From Phanerodontia chrysosporium (lineage: Eukaryota > Basidiomycota > Agaricomycetes > Polyporales > Phanerochaetaceae), in assembly GCA_001910725.1 (NCBI GenBank), contig MJGA01000001.1, positions 62,001 to 126,000 of the forward strand: a stretch of 64,000 bases of DNA, read 5' to 3'. The number at the start of each line of letters is the position of its first letter. Positions within the stretch are counted from its first letter, which is position 1. The notes under the pieces are model-generated. The model did not search any database and was not told the DNA's origin. It saw nothing but the letters and a program-made list of their open reading frames with translations. The translations under genes were made by a program, and so were the position numbers. This document shows positions 23,145 through 34,953 of the stretch, one piece after another.

Positions 23145-24277
23145 GAGGGGTTGCTGCTGCGACCGAGGAAACAGATTCGGTGCAAAAAACCGCGCGAGGG
23201 AGAGTACAGAGCCTATGTTGAAAATGTTGCGCAGAGCGGGGGCTTAATGGTTGTAGAGGAGTCTCGCCAAGTACAGTGATATAAGTCTGGCAAGGGCTGA
23301 ACCTGGAGTACGATGACCATCGGCCTTCGGCTTCGCACGCTACCCGACGGAGTGGTAGCATTTCGAGCTGTCATCTGCATTACTCTAGGAGCGTTCGGCT
23401 CTCGGACAGGTGGTAAAGTGTGAGAAGGCGTACCATACGAGAAGCCACAAGGCTTGACCGCGGTCATACGCGAAGTGTTTCGAGTGTTTCGAAGAGAAAC
23501 AAGCAAACAGGCAGGAATCTATACGGAACGTTCATCAGCGATGGACTAGGGTTGTTGGAGGATGGAGCTGGATGGTAGAACTTCTCGTGGGTGGGTATGA
23601 TACGAAGCACACGAAGCATACCAGCACGTCTCACGTAAACAGACCAATGTAGCCCATCCGCCGTATTCGAGATGCGGCAAGTATACCACATGTCAGGTTC
23701 AACGTCGACCTTGCGGCCGCAGGCTGTTTCTCCCGGGCGGGTCGCTCAAGCGGAGTTGGGCATTCAAATCAGGTCTCTTCCTCTCATGCTGCCCCCAGTC
23801 ATCAGCATAGCCGAGGGAAGAGAATGAGCACTGCTTCCAACAAAAAGCAATCAAGAAGATGAGGGCAAAGCGACTAGGCGGACTAGAGCAGATGGATGTG
23901 TGAGTGAGACCGGGATGTTCACAACTTCGCACCAGGGCTCTGCGCCAAGATCCGGGATCACCGATCAGTGATTCTGCCCTACGCTGCAGGCGCCACGACG
24001 GGCTTGTCTCGTGCGAACGTTCACCTGGGTCTGTTCGCGTGACCCACGTATGCGGATGTTGCGATGATAGTAGACATCATTTTGCGATGGCGTTCACATG
24101 CACAGCTCTACAACGGCCAGCGACGCGTCCCTCTCATGGGGATACTGTGGGTCATTCCAACTAATCGCCAAAGATGTACTACCAAGGTGTTTCTTCACGA
24201 AATGTATGATTATTCGCCAAGACGGGAGTCCAACATAGTAGCGCCACATATGTACTCCTTAAGGCCTTGAGGACACC
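23145..24277. other. Intergenic region between OMT-C and UbiA-2
   Basis: About 1.1 kb without a supportable gene. It contains the OMT-C promoter and presumably the 3' end of UbiA-2. Open frames are short and show no family signature. Confidence 0.45.
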
Positions 24278-25510
24278 TTAGAGCCACAAATCGAGAATCA
24301 GCGACAAGAGTAAGATGTATCCCACGTTGTGCCAGCTCTGGGATATACAAGTTAGATAAGCCGATGCCAAGGTGATATGCACATACCTCGAACATGGCAG
24401 CACATGATTTCAAGTCGTCCGGCTGCCACGTACGGATCTGCCACAGCGTTTGTGCGGTGACCCCCGTGCACCCAATTACAAAATACGGAAGGCCGTTGCC
24501 GTTGAGCACACCAGCGAGCACAAGGCAAGCGACGAAACCGCATCCAAAGATGGCGTTGATGCTGTGAATATGGGCACCAAACAGCCTAGCCGTGGACTTT
24601 ATCCCCGCCTTCTCGTCGTCCGACCTATCCTGCGCGGCATACATCGTGTCACCATATATCACAAACCTGTATGAGACTTGAGCATCGAAAGATTGCCTGA
24701 TAGACATCCCGCACGTACATTATGACCGCGGCACAGAGTGCTGGGAAAGCTTGTGCTTTGAGAACGCCGTCCAGGTTTCCGGTTATCGACGCCCATCCTA
24801 CTCCGCAGCCCCAGCTAGCCGCAAGTCCTGGTGTACAAACCACGTCAAGCTGCGTCTTCCGATGTTTCAAATAACATACCGAGCCAAAATTGGGCCCACC
24901 ATGTTATCCGTTTCGCGAAAGGGTAGGCAAAATTGATAGGCAGGGACGCGACCATGATACAGAATCTACGGCAGAGTTGGTAAGGCGGCCTGGAGTGCAG
25001 CAATTTTGGTACGTACGCTGTGTGGCCGAGAAAAGAGACCGTGAAGAATGTAATCGCCAACAGGATGACGAACAGCAGGAGAGCCTCGGGCACAGAGACG
25101 GCGCCCGTAACGAGTGGCCGCTTCGAGGTCCGCTCTAGAAACGTCGCCTGTCAGAGATAGCCGCATGGAGCGTCGTCGTGAGCTGAAGAGACGCACCGAC
25201 TTTTCCGTCTAGGTCTCTGTCGCAGATGTCGTTCCACACGCAGAATGCACTGTGGTACAGTGTGGCGACGGCCAAGCACAGTAGAGTATTCTGCGTAATA
25301 GAATGAATGGGGGCGTGCTCTTTAGTCGCAGCCATCGCAACGCCCCAACCTGTGTCACGTGTATCGTTAGTGCTCTCGATATTCGCAAGGAGTGACATCC
25401 TTTCGCTGACCGTAAGGCCAGAAAATGGCAAGGCTCCCCATCGGGAACCAGTGGAGGCGGGTAAGGTAGTAGAGGTTGCGCATGCGCTGAGCGGTACGGT
25501 CTGAAAGCAT
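24278..25510 (-). CDS. UbiA-family prenyltransferase 2
   Basis: Intact integral-membrane prenyltransferase related to UbiA-1. Start 25510 (MLSDRTAQRMRNLYYLTRLH), with TRLHWFPMGSLAIFWPYG before the first intron, then WGVAMAATKEH. The first Asp motif is NDICDRDLDGKVERTSKRPL, split by an intron (about 25135-25235). The second is DTMYAAQDRSDDEKAGIKST (about 24585-24650). Membrane segments include LLLFVILLAITFFTVSFLG, FCIMVASLPINFAYPF and CGFVACLVLAGVLNG. The last exon WHNVGYILLLSLILDLWL ends with a TAA at 24278-24280. Six introns join without frameshift. Both metal-binding motifs are canonical, so catalysis of Mg-dependent prenyl transfer is expected. Having two different UbiA genes in 10 kb is more than respiration requires (one COQ2 per genome is usual), which supports a specialised pathway. 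Confidence 0.9.
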
Positions 25511-26183
25511 GATAACTTGGGGAACACTGGCATCCAAGCTGGCCGCTTTAAATCTACTGCTTGAGCGGCACGTTCAGGTTTGCCGCGTTGACTTTCGGCG
25601 CCCGGAGGAGTGGCGGGAAGGCTACGGCCGCAACTGCATCACGTCGGTGGGGGGAACGCTAAGCTTCTTGCTGTCGCTCAGACAGAATGGTACGGACGTT
25701 GTCATGGTCTTTGAGTTGTACTTCTCGTCCGTGAAGTTCACTGAAGGAGCGACGCAGCGTCGTGAGAGGATATCCATGCCCCGTCGCCGGCATACGAATC
25801 TGGAAAGGTTGAAAGTCATCATCTGCACAAAAGGAATTACACGCCATGACCGACATGTTCCTGTAATGCAGAGATCGTATACGGTCCGGTCACAGGCAGG
25901 TTTGTTCAAGTGCACGCACTTGTGTTGCAAAGCCGTGATTACATCCCAATGCACGGGACTAGCCATGATGCACGTTGATGGTGAGAATATGTATTGCTGG
26001 GACGCAACGAGAAATCAGAGTTGGAACGCAGTCGGAACCGCATCCCACGATGGGAACTGCTTCAGATACACCATCTCCTCTGGCCGTTGCGAGTACAGAT
26101 CGAACGAACTTCGGGATACTGCTGAGCTGATCCTGGGACTTCAATATCTAGGAAAGCCATTCGCGAACATCGCTCGGGAGGTG
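25511..26183. other. Intergenic gap between UbiA-2 and P450
   Basis: A long plus-strand open frame (25509-26597) crosses this gap and the antisense of the P450 3' exon. It has no family signature and is read as chance. Confidence 0.45.
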
Positions 26184-28125
26184 TCATGCCGAAGGCGAAG
26201 CTTCCGACACAGGGGTGACCCACGCTGTCAAGTCCGGCCCTTCGTAGTGCGCCAAGTAGCGGTCGCGAACCTTCCAGTCGCTGGCACTGTAGTCACATTT
26301 CCTTCTCAGTTAGTAAGCTCAGTTTCGCGGCTGGAGACATGTACGTACCTGACCCCGTTCAGCTCGACGTCGTACCTTCGGAAGAAGTACGCGAACGCCA
26401 AATACAGCTCGCAGTACGCCATACTGGATTTCGGGTCAGTGTTCGCCATATTGGGGAATGGGGAGACGCACTTGACCCCAAGGCAGCTGTGTGGGCCGCG
26501 GCTGAAGCTCACGAGCATGTGCTCTTTGTCTGATTCCCGTGCTAGCCAGCGCTCAGGTTTGAACGTCCGAGGTTGGGGAAAGACGTCTTCATTATGATGT
26601 AGAAAGTAGTGGCTTATGCCCACGGAAGTCTACTTGCGCGGTCAGCAGGCTATGACGAGGTGGAGGAGGGTACATACCCCGCCAGGGATGAACATGTCAC
26701 AGAGCACTGCGCCCTGAGGTGGGACAATACGAGTCATGGGATGTACGACGCCTATGACCATGCGGAGAGATTCTTTCACTACGGCCCTCTGTGATATCGA
26801 TGGAAATTACAGACGGAGCGTAGAACGGTTGGGCATATACTCACAAGGTACGGGAGCCGTTCAAGCTCCTCCCAGCGAGGTGACACCTTCAAGTTAGGCC
26901 ATGCGCAGCGCAGCTCATGCTTGAGCTTTGTATAGACATCGCGGTTGTCGACAACGTTCAAGACGCCCACTGTAATGGCGTTGCTGACAGTGTCAGCGCC
27001 GGCATTGACGAACACGAACGCCTCGTCGCGCAAGACCGGTTCTGAAAGCGGTGTGCCCTCTTCTGGGAACAGGAATGCATGCCAGATCGTGCGGTGAGGC
27101 GCGTCAAGAATCGAGTTGGGCTTGCTCACGACTGCCCGCACTTGATCGTTCAGCAGCTATTGTTGATCGTAAGTATACTAGCTGGCGCAGCGTAGGGAGA
27201 GAAAGCCGTACCCGGCGCATCTCGAAATAGCTTCGAAGTGCCGGACGAGTGTATGTCACCAGCCACTGCGGGGAATATGCCATGAGGTACTTGAGGAGCG
27301 GGAACTGCTTGACAAGGAGGGCGTCGTGGAGGGCGACATGCATAGCTCCATCGAGAGTCGAACGGAAATGAGGTGCCAGGGATGCCTCGGGCGAGACACC
27401 AAAACACATGAGCGAGATGGCGTCCAGCGCGAAGCATCGGAAAGCGCGGAAGAAGTGAACTGGCTCTCCCGAAGACGCGATGCTGTCGATGTTCGTGCAC
27501 ATTTTGTCAAGCTGCGGGATCGATAGTTAGTATAGACTATCTGTAGCCTTACAGTAAGCATACACATGACCGTATCAAGTCGTGCGCATCGACGATCGAG
27601 CGCCGTGAGAACAGCGGAAGAGTCATTTCTCTGCGACGTTTCGCAGCCTCGTAGTTGCAGATGCTGACCGTCGACTCGGTGTCTGCAAACACATTGTACA
27701 CTGCCGGGTCCTTGTTCCATTTGTTGCGTGGATTATGGATCTCATGATAAACCGACGGCCTCGAGAAATGCAGCTACATCATTCTCGTCAGAACAGGTAT
27801 GGCGAAGATGAGCTGGCACACACCTCATTGGGGCCTATACGTACAATCTCACCTGCGAGGACATGAGCATCGTCGAGAGCAGGGTAGCTAGACACGGACC
27901 ATAGGTATTATGCAGCTCGACGAGCTTATCGGTAAGATTCTCCCACATGAACACTTCACCGATGGCCCGCCACCACGTAGTCGCCGCTGCGAGCTTGGGT
28001 CCAGGAAAACGTGAAAGTGGATGCAAATATAGATTGTAGATGCACCGCGTGATAGCGTAGAGCGACAGCAGGGTAAACATCGTCGATAACACGTCGAGAG
28101 AATGGGCCATGAGTTGGCCGGCCAT
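26184..28125 (-). CDS. Cytochrome P450 (complete)
   Basis: Membrane-anchored heme monooxygenase. Start near 28125 gives a hydrophobic anchor (VLSTMFTLLSLYAITRCIY) and the proline hinge FPGPKLAA. Further exons give YGEIVRIGPNE (across an intron at about 27850-27893) and LHFSRPSVYHEI. The I-helix AGADT is near 26995; KESLRM supplies ExxR (about 26785). PMTRIVPPQG, FKPERW (about 26560) and the heme loop FSRGPHSCLG (about 26480-26510) follow. The last exon (SASDWKVRDRYLAHY) ends with a TGA at 26184-26186. About eight short introns, no frameshift. The pattern is that of fungal P450s in secondary metabolism. It lies directly upstream of UbiA-2 on the same strand, a good position for a pathway hydroxylase acting on the prenyl chain or ring (inference). 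Confidence 0.9.
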
Positions 28126-29089
28126 GGGATGTCGCAATGGTGGCACTGAGGAATTGATGGGTCGCAGTCGTGAACGGTATACATACACACCGCTATAACG
28201 GGCATGCCCACGTCAGACTCTAATCCATATAGACGACGCCGAGGACCTGATACTCATAGTCCACAATCCAAATCAGCCATATTCACAGGCATGTTATGGA
28301 ACGAAACCTACCGACTGCCTGCGTATGGACACCGCGACCCTCTCCCTGCTCGGTTCGAACGATGCTCCGATGGAGGTGTGCAGACTGTTCCTAGACGCTT
28401 CAGCATCTCTGCAGAGAAGGCATGTGCTTGCCGTGTGCCAGAAGATACCATCTAACGCATAGATGTGCAAAGATGCAAAGGCTATTCCCATGGGAGAATA
28501 TGCCCTTCTGGCTCATGTTGAGTGTGGTTTCACGACACCGAGTGTGTGGAAAGCATGGGAACCGCAGAGGGCCCACTGATTTCGGGAGCTGTCAAGTCGG
28601 AAAGCCTAATGCACACCCATGGCCCGGCGACTGTGTGGACTGTGTGCGAGCAAGTCGTACGTGTATAGGCAGTGGCTTCAGAGTCCTTGGTTTGAACCAC
28701 GGTGCTTCATCGTTTCTGAATCGCTGCTGTCAATCACTCAGATGAAATTCATTCTACTGCACGACCTGGAATATTTCGCGAAGCGATGATTGCTTAGACT
28801 TTAGGGACGTACCAGTTTCAGTGTCATTCTAAAGCACCTCGTGATACGCAGCGGGATGCGCTTCACGATCGCTTGTTGGGGGTAGCTCTAGATAGTTCGC
28901 ATATATCAGAACATTCAGCACAAAATCGCACTCCACCATCGCTAGCTATGCAGGATATTGAAGGACTCATCCCGGTTTGCAGCCGTTATTTTTGAGGTGA
29001 GGGTCGGTGCAATGATGGTCCCAAGTCAAGATGCATCCGAGCAGAAGCGCCCATGGCTTTCTCAGCGACCACGACCTTGTCTCTCGTTC
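28126..29089. other. Divergent intergenic region at the cluster edge
   Basis: No supportable gene. Presumably contains the promoter of the P450 (-) and of the DUF1992 gene (+). Confidence 0.45.
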
Positions 29090-30622
29090 ATGCACTCCCT
29101 CCGAGCGTCGACCATCCCTAACACACGCAGACCTCTATTACACTCGCTTAGGAGCGCTGGAAGGACCTACGCCGACGATGCTGCGGCCGCACGCGACCAC
29201 CGTGCGAGCGCAAAGCTCTTTGCGGACGCCGCGAACGAGGAGGCCGAGCTCGCGGAACGGGCTACAAAAGCGAGCAAGCTAGAGGCGCTGTACAGCAAGC
29301 ACGAGAACTGGACGGGCGAGGAGTCGATGCAGGATGCGGTGCTCCGCATGCTTGTCGATAAGTACAAGCCCATGCGCAGCGGGCCTATCCGCACGGCGGA
29401 CGAGAAGCTCAAGAAGGCGCCGCCACAGGTCGGCCCTGCGGACCCTGCGTCCCTGGAAGACTACGGCTCGACGGAGGTTGAGGAGCAGGTTGTGGTCCAG
29501 ACGTCCTGGGGCGCGAGTACCAGCCGCTCATTGGCGGATGTCCCACTCCTCCCGTCGGTCGAAGGTCATCAGCCCTGGCACACGACTTTCACGGTGCCTT
29601 CGCATGCTCGTTCATCAATCAAGTACGGCAACATCCCGCCCTCGCCAACCACCAGCCGTCTGCCGCCCAATCCTGAGTTGCTCGACGAGAAGGCTCGCCG
29701 GAAGCTACGGGATACGAAGAAGCGGACGGAGCAGGCTGGCAGGCTTCGGAGTGCCAAAGAGTCTACCCTAGACTACCGGCTAGGCATCAAGTCCGGTGTG
29801 AAGAGCGCGCATGATGCTGTGCGACCTCGCGGGAATCCGACTGGGATGAAGGGCTGGGCCAGTTTGGTGGAGGACCGGATAGAGGTGCGTGCTCACTGTA
29901 TGCGCACATAAGCAGGCTTTAACGTGGTGTCCTGAAGAGGGCCCGCCAAGAAGGCCGCTTCGACAAGATTGAGGGTCGTGGACAACCTCTCAAACAGTTC
30001 GTTGAAGAGCGGAACCCGTTCATAGGCCGAGACGATTTCTTGCTCAACCGCCTTGTGCAGAGGCAAGGTGCTGCTCCGCCATGGATAGAAGTACAGCAAG
30101 GTATGCTCTTCGTGCAAGCCTGTTGTACCGCATGCTGATGTGAGAATAGAGTTGGAATCCGCTCTGAAGAGCTTCCGCGACGTGATCCGCCAGTCGTGGA
30201 CGCGACGTGCCATCCGGATGCTCACCCTCGAACAACCCGCGTCCCTTCTCCCGACGTTGACAATCGAGAAGGTCCTAGCTTTCCGTGATACCGAGTGGGA
30301 AGCCCGAGAGCGTGCATACCATAGCACTGCACTCGAAGAGGTCAATTCACTTGTCCGAAAATATAACGGCTTGGCACCGTACTCTGTGCGTCGGGGCCAA
30401 TACGCGCTCGAAGTCGAGCTGGAGCGAGCCTACAAAGATAGCGCCGAGGATATTCTGGCTGGCATCGCAGAGCGTGTCAAGGCTGGCACAGCAGGGCGAA
30501 GAGGTGCCTCATTCGACGACGAGGATCGCGGACCGGTGCAAGCTGCTGGTGATGGAAGCTGGAGTCCGGTACGGTTGCGAGATCTCTTCCGCGAGTGGTT
30601 TACCTCGTTCATGAAGCGATAA
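29090..30622 (+). CDS. DUF1992 / DNAJC28-conserved-domain protein, mitochondrial-looking
   Basis: Conserved protein with the DnaJ-homologue subfamily C member 28 domain (DUF1992). The start at 29090 yields an Arg/Ser-rich N-terminus (MHSLRASTIPNTRRPLLHSL) that resembles a mitochondrial presequence. The core reads RIERARQEGRFDKIEGRGQP across an intron (about 29884-29939), then NPFIGRDDFLLNRL and APPWIEVQQ, the family hallmarks. A second intron follows near 30100. The C-terminal half is helical and charged and ends FREWFTSFMKR. No J domain HPD is present, as expected for this family outside DNAJC28 itself. Function is not established. All frames join. Confidence 0.85.
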
Positions 30623-31367
30623 CGATAGTCTCGCTAGCACGGCTTATAAGCATTAGCTTACACATGGATCGGATGTGTAGTATAGACCATAGATTCTGCA
30701 GATGCTGTGTATCGATATCTAGTCGTGTATAATATTTTCCGCCCTTCTTGTGATCGGTGTGTCTCAAGCGTGTCCACAACGCTGCGTGGCGCGGTGCGAC
30801 GTCTTGCTCTTGACCATCACCATCCACCTCATGCCTGCTTTTACGTCCACTGGTCCCAGCAAAGCGTCGGCGAAGGCGCAGCCTCCAGGGCCCCGCTGTC
30901 GCCGTTTTGATGCCTCGCGGCTTCCGTGTGTCGTGTTTGCCATGTTCCTCGTAGCCGCGGGTCCGGGGCTTGCGAGGAACGTCGCAGACACTTTGCACGT
31001 AACTCGCCCGTAAGCCCCGTACTAACCATTCCACGCACGGACAAAGCGCGTCCCCAAACACGCCGACACAGAGCGGGCAAGCGAGATGAGCGCGAAGCAC
31101 TGTCGCCGAGACGGGGAACAATAGCGTCTGGGTTAGGAGCGGCGCCTTGTTCTCGAAATCGCCCGGTGCTGATGACCCAATGCCTCATGGCTGCCGTGCG
31201 TGGATTTTCCCGCCCATTGACGTCCGAGTGTATAAAGTCCGCGTCGCTTTTTCTCCCCGCTTTTCACTGCTCTTTCTCCACTACCGCTCTCAACACCGAC
31301 CGGCCTCCGCTTTCGCGCCCGCGCGCTCGCCCTCAAGACCTCAAGACCTCGAGCTCGCTCATCGCCC
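30623..31367. other. Intergenic region with promoter of the KOW-like gene
   Basis: A minus-strand open frame (30609-31121) has no signature. A TATAAAG at 31231 followed by a long pyrimidine tract suggests the promoter of the next gene. Confidence 0.45.
31231..31237 (+). promoter_or_regulatory. TATA box upstream of KOW-like gene
   Basis: TATAAAG about 137 bp before the ATG at 31368, followed by a CT-rich stretch typical of strongly expressed fungal genes. Confidence 0.5.
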
Positions 31368-31848
31368 ATGTCCTCAGACGAAGCTATTCTGGTCCGTCAG
31401 ACTCTGCATGTGATAGCAGGACGCGCCCGCTGACCTGCTCGGTCCTCCAGCCAGGTGACATCGTCGCCGTGCAACACGGCCACTACGGCAGGAAGGAGGG
31501 TCTGGTCGTGGGCTCCCACGTCGACTACGCTGTGAGTGTCGCTTTGGGCGAGGAATGGAAGCGCGTCTGACCCCGCCCCGGGACACAGGGCCGTCAAGTC
31601 CTCGAGGTGCAGCTGGAGCCCGGCGAGATCTACCATGCATGGTGCGTGTCCATCGTGATTCTTGGGGCGGCCGCTGTTTGACGCGTCGAACCCCCCAGGT
31701 ATCCCACCGTAACGCGCGTCCGCCGGACGACGTACTACAACCCCGCCCCCACAAGGTCCGCACCGTTGAGCGGCGGATCTACTGGTGATCGTTTGTGTCT
31801 TCTGCTCTTTCAGCGTCGCGTCTGGCAGCCAAATGGTCACCCTCATAA
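31368..31848 (+). CDS. Small KOW/SH3-like basic protein
   Basis: Hypothetical protein of about 100 residues in five short exons. The first exon is MSSDEAILVRQTLH. The second carries PGDIVAVQHGHYGRKEGLVV, which fits the KOW pattern (G-hydrophobic-V-x-x-G followed by G-x-V). Then GRQVLEVQLEPGEIYHAW and YPTVTRVRRTTYYNPAPTRS complete a beta-rich SH3-like core with a basic end. Intron phases agree at every junction. If the final intron (29 nt, near 31787-31813) is not used, the frame runs on to 32170 without any recognisable sequence. KOW modules bind RNA or ribosomal and transcription partners; for this protein that is only a suggestion. Confidence 0.6.
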
Positions 31849-32319
31849 GTTATGTTGTGTTTCTGGATCTTGCCATGGTCGTATGGAGCCATACATCCAT
31901 TCTACGACAGCCGAACGTGACCACTACGCCTGGTACCGAATGGCGGGGACTGTACGATGTTTACGTCGGGGGTTGTATGCTACTAGAACGGGACTGTACT
32001 GGACGATAGGACCATGGATTGTACCATATAATTGTACCTCACTCGTTATCCTCAATCACTTTGGTCATCGGATATTCTCTCGCCCATCGTCGGGTGCCTA
32101 CGGATATTTCGGACGGTGCCTAACGGCTCTCGAGCAGCATCGGGTGCTTGGCGCACGACGCCTGCGCTAGATTGGCCATGGTGGCTTGAGTCACGACGAT
32201 TATCTGCGCTAGATCCGGCTTGGATCCATATGCTCATGACCTCCTTGCGCCGTATATAACGATGCGCACGCTCTCACGCGCCTCTCCTTACACCACATTG
32301 TCCTCCGACGCAGACAACG
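31849..32319. other. Intergenic gap with P5CDH promoter
   Basis: Contains TATATAA at 32253. No gene recognised. Confidence 0.5.
32253..32259 (+). promoter_or_regulatory. TATA box of P5C dehydrogenase gene
   Basis: TATATAA, about 61 bp before the ATG at 32320. Confidence 0.5.
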
Positions 32320-34277
32320 ATGACCACACCACAGCTCGCCGCGTTCAAGGTCCCTGAGATCGCCAATGAGCCCATGGTACGTTACCGTAGTCTTCATTCT
32401 GATGCATATACCCACGAAATCACTCTTGTAGCGGCCCTACGGCCCTGGCTCGCCCGAGCGCAAGGCGTTGCAGGAGGCGGTCGCGCAGATGGAGAAGGAG
32501 CTGCCCTTCGAGGTGCCCTGTATCGTGAACGGCAAGCCCGTACGTGTCGCGCCCTGGCCCGAACGACCTACCCTGCTGACTTTATGCGCAGGTCAAGACA
32601 GGCAAGCTCCAGAAGCAGCCCATCCCCTCTGACCATGCCCGGCACCTCTGCACGTACCACGAAGCCGACGAAGCAACCGTCAAGGCCGCGATCGACGGTG
32701 CCCTCGCTGCGAAGGCCGAGTGGGAGGCCATGCCCTGGAGCGACAGGGCCGCCATCTTCCTCAAGGCGGCCGACCTTGTCAGCGGCAAGTACCGCTACAA
32801 GCTTATGGCCGCGACAATGCTTGGCCAGGGCAAGAACGCGTGGCAGGCGGAGATCGACGCTGCAGCTGAGGTGCGTCCTGGCCCGCTGATTCGCGCTGTA
32901 ACTTAGCTGATCACTCCTCGCAGCTCACCGACTTCCTGCGCTTCGGCGTCAAGTACGTCGAAGAGCTGTATTCGATTCAGCCCCCCAAGAATGCGCCCGG
33001 CAGCTGGAACCGCCTCGAGTACCGTGCACTCGAGGGCTTTGTCTTCGCCGTCTCGCCCTTCAACTTCACCGCCATCGGCGGCAACCTCGTCGCGACACCC
33101 GCCCTTGTTGGAAATACCGTGGTCTGGAAACCCTCACCCGCGGCGACGTACTCGAACTACATTGTGTACAAGATCCTCGAGGAGGCCGGCGTCCCGCCGG
33201 GTGTCGTCCAGTTCGTGCCAGGCCCGCCAGCGGAGGTCTGCGCGCAGGTGCTCGCTCACCCGAGCTTCGCGGCGCTGCACTTCACGGGCAGCACGTTTGT
33301 GTTCAAGAAGCTGTGGAAGGACGTTGCCGCGAACCTCGACACGTACCGCAGCTACCCGCGCCTCGTCGGTGAGACGGGCGGGAAGAACTTCCACCTGATC
33401 CACAGCAGCGCGGAGCTCAAGAACGCGGTAATGCAGTCCGTGCGCGGCGCATTCGAGTACCAGGGCCAGAAGTGCTCAGCCCTCTCGCGCCTGTACATCG
33501 CTTCGTCGCTTTGGAACAACGGCTTCAAGGAGCAGCTCCTTACTGAGGTCGCGAAGCTCAAGGTCGGCCCGCCCCAGGACTGGACCAACTTCATCGGTCC
33601 TGTCATTGGCCGTCCCGCCTATGACAAGATCATCAGCTACATCCAGAAGGCGAAGGAGGCGGGCGGTGAGGTGCTTATCGGCGGAAGCGGTACGTCGACA
33701 TCTTCACTTTGCTGTCAACCAAATGCTGACGATATGGCAGGTGACGACTCGAAGGGCTATTTCGTTCAGCCTACTGTGATCTTGACCAAGGACCCGAAGT
33801 CCGTCACTATGGTCGAGGAGATCTTCGGCCCTGTTCTGACCGTACGTGTCTCTTTCTCGAGCTTGAGTGAGTACTCATAGGATTTCTCGTAGGTCTACGT
33901 CTATGAGGACAAAGATTGGGAGAAGACCATCGAGCTTGTCGACAGCACGTCGCAGTATGGTCTTACCGGCTCCATGTAAGTCCTTCCCATCCTGTAGTCT
34001 GGCATTTTATGCTTATTGGACCACCAGCTTTGCGACCGAGCGCAAGGCGCTCCTGCAGGCGACCAACAAGCTGCGCAACGCAGCGGGCAACGTCTACTAC
34101 AACGAAAAGTGCACGGGCGCAGTCGTTGGCCAGCAGCCGTTCGGCGGTGCCCGCGCGAGCGGCACCAACGACAAGGCGGGCAGCATGGCGATCTTCTACC
34201 GCTTCGTGTCCGCGCGCAGCATCAAGGAGAACTTCGTCGGCCTCGAGGACTACCTCTACCCCTCGAACCTCCAGTGA
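32320..34277 (+). CDS. PUT2: Delta-1-pyrroline-5-carboxylate dehydrogenase, mitochondrial type
   Basis: NAD-dependent aldehyde dehydrogenase (ALDH4) that oxidises P5C/glutamate semialdehyde to glutamate, the last step of proline catabolism in mitochondria. Start MTTPQLAAFKVPE at 32320. The protein continues with YGPGSPERKALQ, PFEVPCIVNGK, VSPFNFTAIGGNL, VVWKPSPAATYSNY and HFTGST. The catalytic glutamate is in VGETGGKN, the catalytic cysteine in YQGQKCSALSR (about 33455-33495), and EEIFGPVLTV follows. The end is QQPFGGARASGTNDKAG and DYLYPSN with the stop at 34277. Introns lie near 32374, 32539, 32871, 33690, 33842 and 33975. Full length for the family and intact. A housekeeping gene between the putative cluster and OMT-D. 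Confidence 0.95.
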
Positions 34278-34953
34278 GAATGCCGAAGGCAAAGAAGCAA
34301 AAGGGACATTGTAGAATAATATCAAACAAGAAGACATCTTGTATCCATATCCTTGTAGCTCGCTCGTATGAATGGCAGAACGCTACTTTAGTCCCTACAC
34401 CTGCCCGTCTGGGTAGCGTCGGAGGCCTCTGCTCGAGGACAACCGGGCACTGCTCATCAGGTCTGACACCTATCGGTGCGTGGTGATGCTAGCCACGGGC
34501 GTTAAGCTAACCAACCTGTATAGTCAGTGACGCAGTGAGCGTGTCCTTACCCGCTAAGACCCGTCATATTACTGGGCTACCATCTGCGCCCAGCTCGGGA
34601 GACCAAGCCTATGCAATACCAAGGGTAGGGACAACCTCCGGAGTTCCTAGGTCTTGCGCACTGTCGATTACGCCTAACCGGACCCTAACCTCGCATCGCG
34701 GGCGTTATTGTGCAGCGGCGCCCGGACTATCCAGTCGCGCGCTCCGAGTATTACGAGTTTCTGGCAGGCATCCCCTTGCGTTGGGTTATAGAGGATTGGG
34801 TGGGGTCGGTATCCTTACTCTTGGGGACAGCGTGGCCTCGGTCATTGTCGCCCTTATAAGCTGGGACGTCGAAGGCTTGACTGTCCACAGAAGTCCACGC
34901 TTCCAATCCTCACCATCGTAGCACGATTTCGTCTTCAAGTCAAGTTTACGATC
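34278..34953. other. Intergenic gap before OMT-D
   Basis: No gene supported. A TTATAAG at 34854 lies about 95 bp before the OMT-D ATG. Confidence 0.5.
34854..34860 (+). promoter_or_regulatory. TATA-like element of OMT-D
   Basis: TTATAAG about 95 bp upstream of the ATG at 34954. Confidence 0.4.

Noticed and set aside
25509..26597. Plus-strand 362-residue open frame
   Set aside because: Antisense to the P450 3' exons and an intergenic gap; no recognisable sequence.
30609..31121. Minus-strand 170-residue open frame
   Set aside because: No domain, no splice support, basic composition, and it overlaps the 3' end of the DUF1992 gene.
34530..34900. Possible gene between P5CDH and OMT-D
   Set aside because: The open frame has no signature and overlaps the probable OMT-D promoter.
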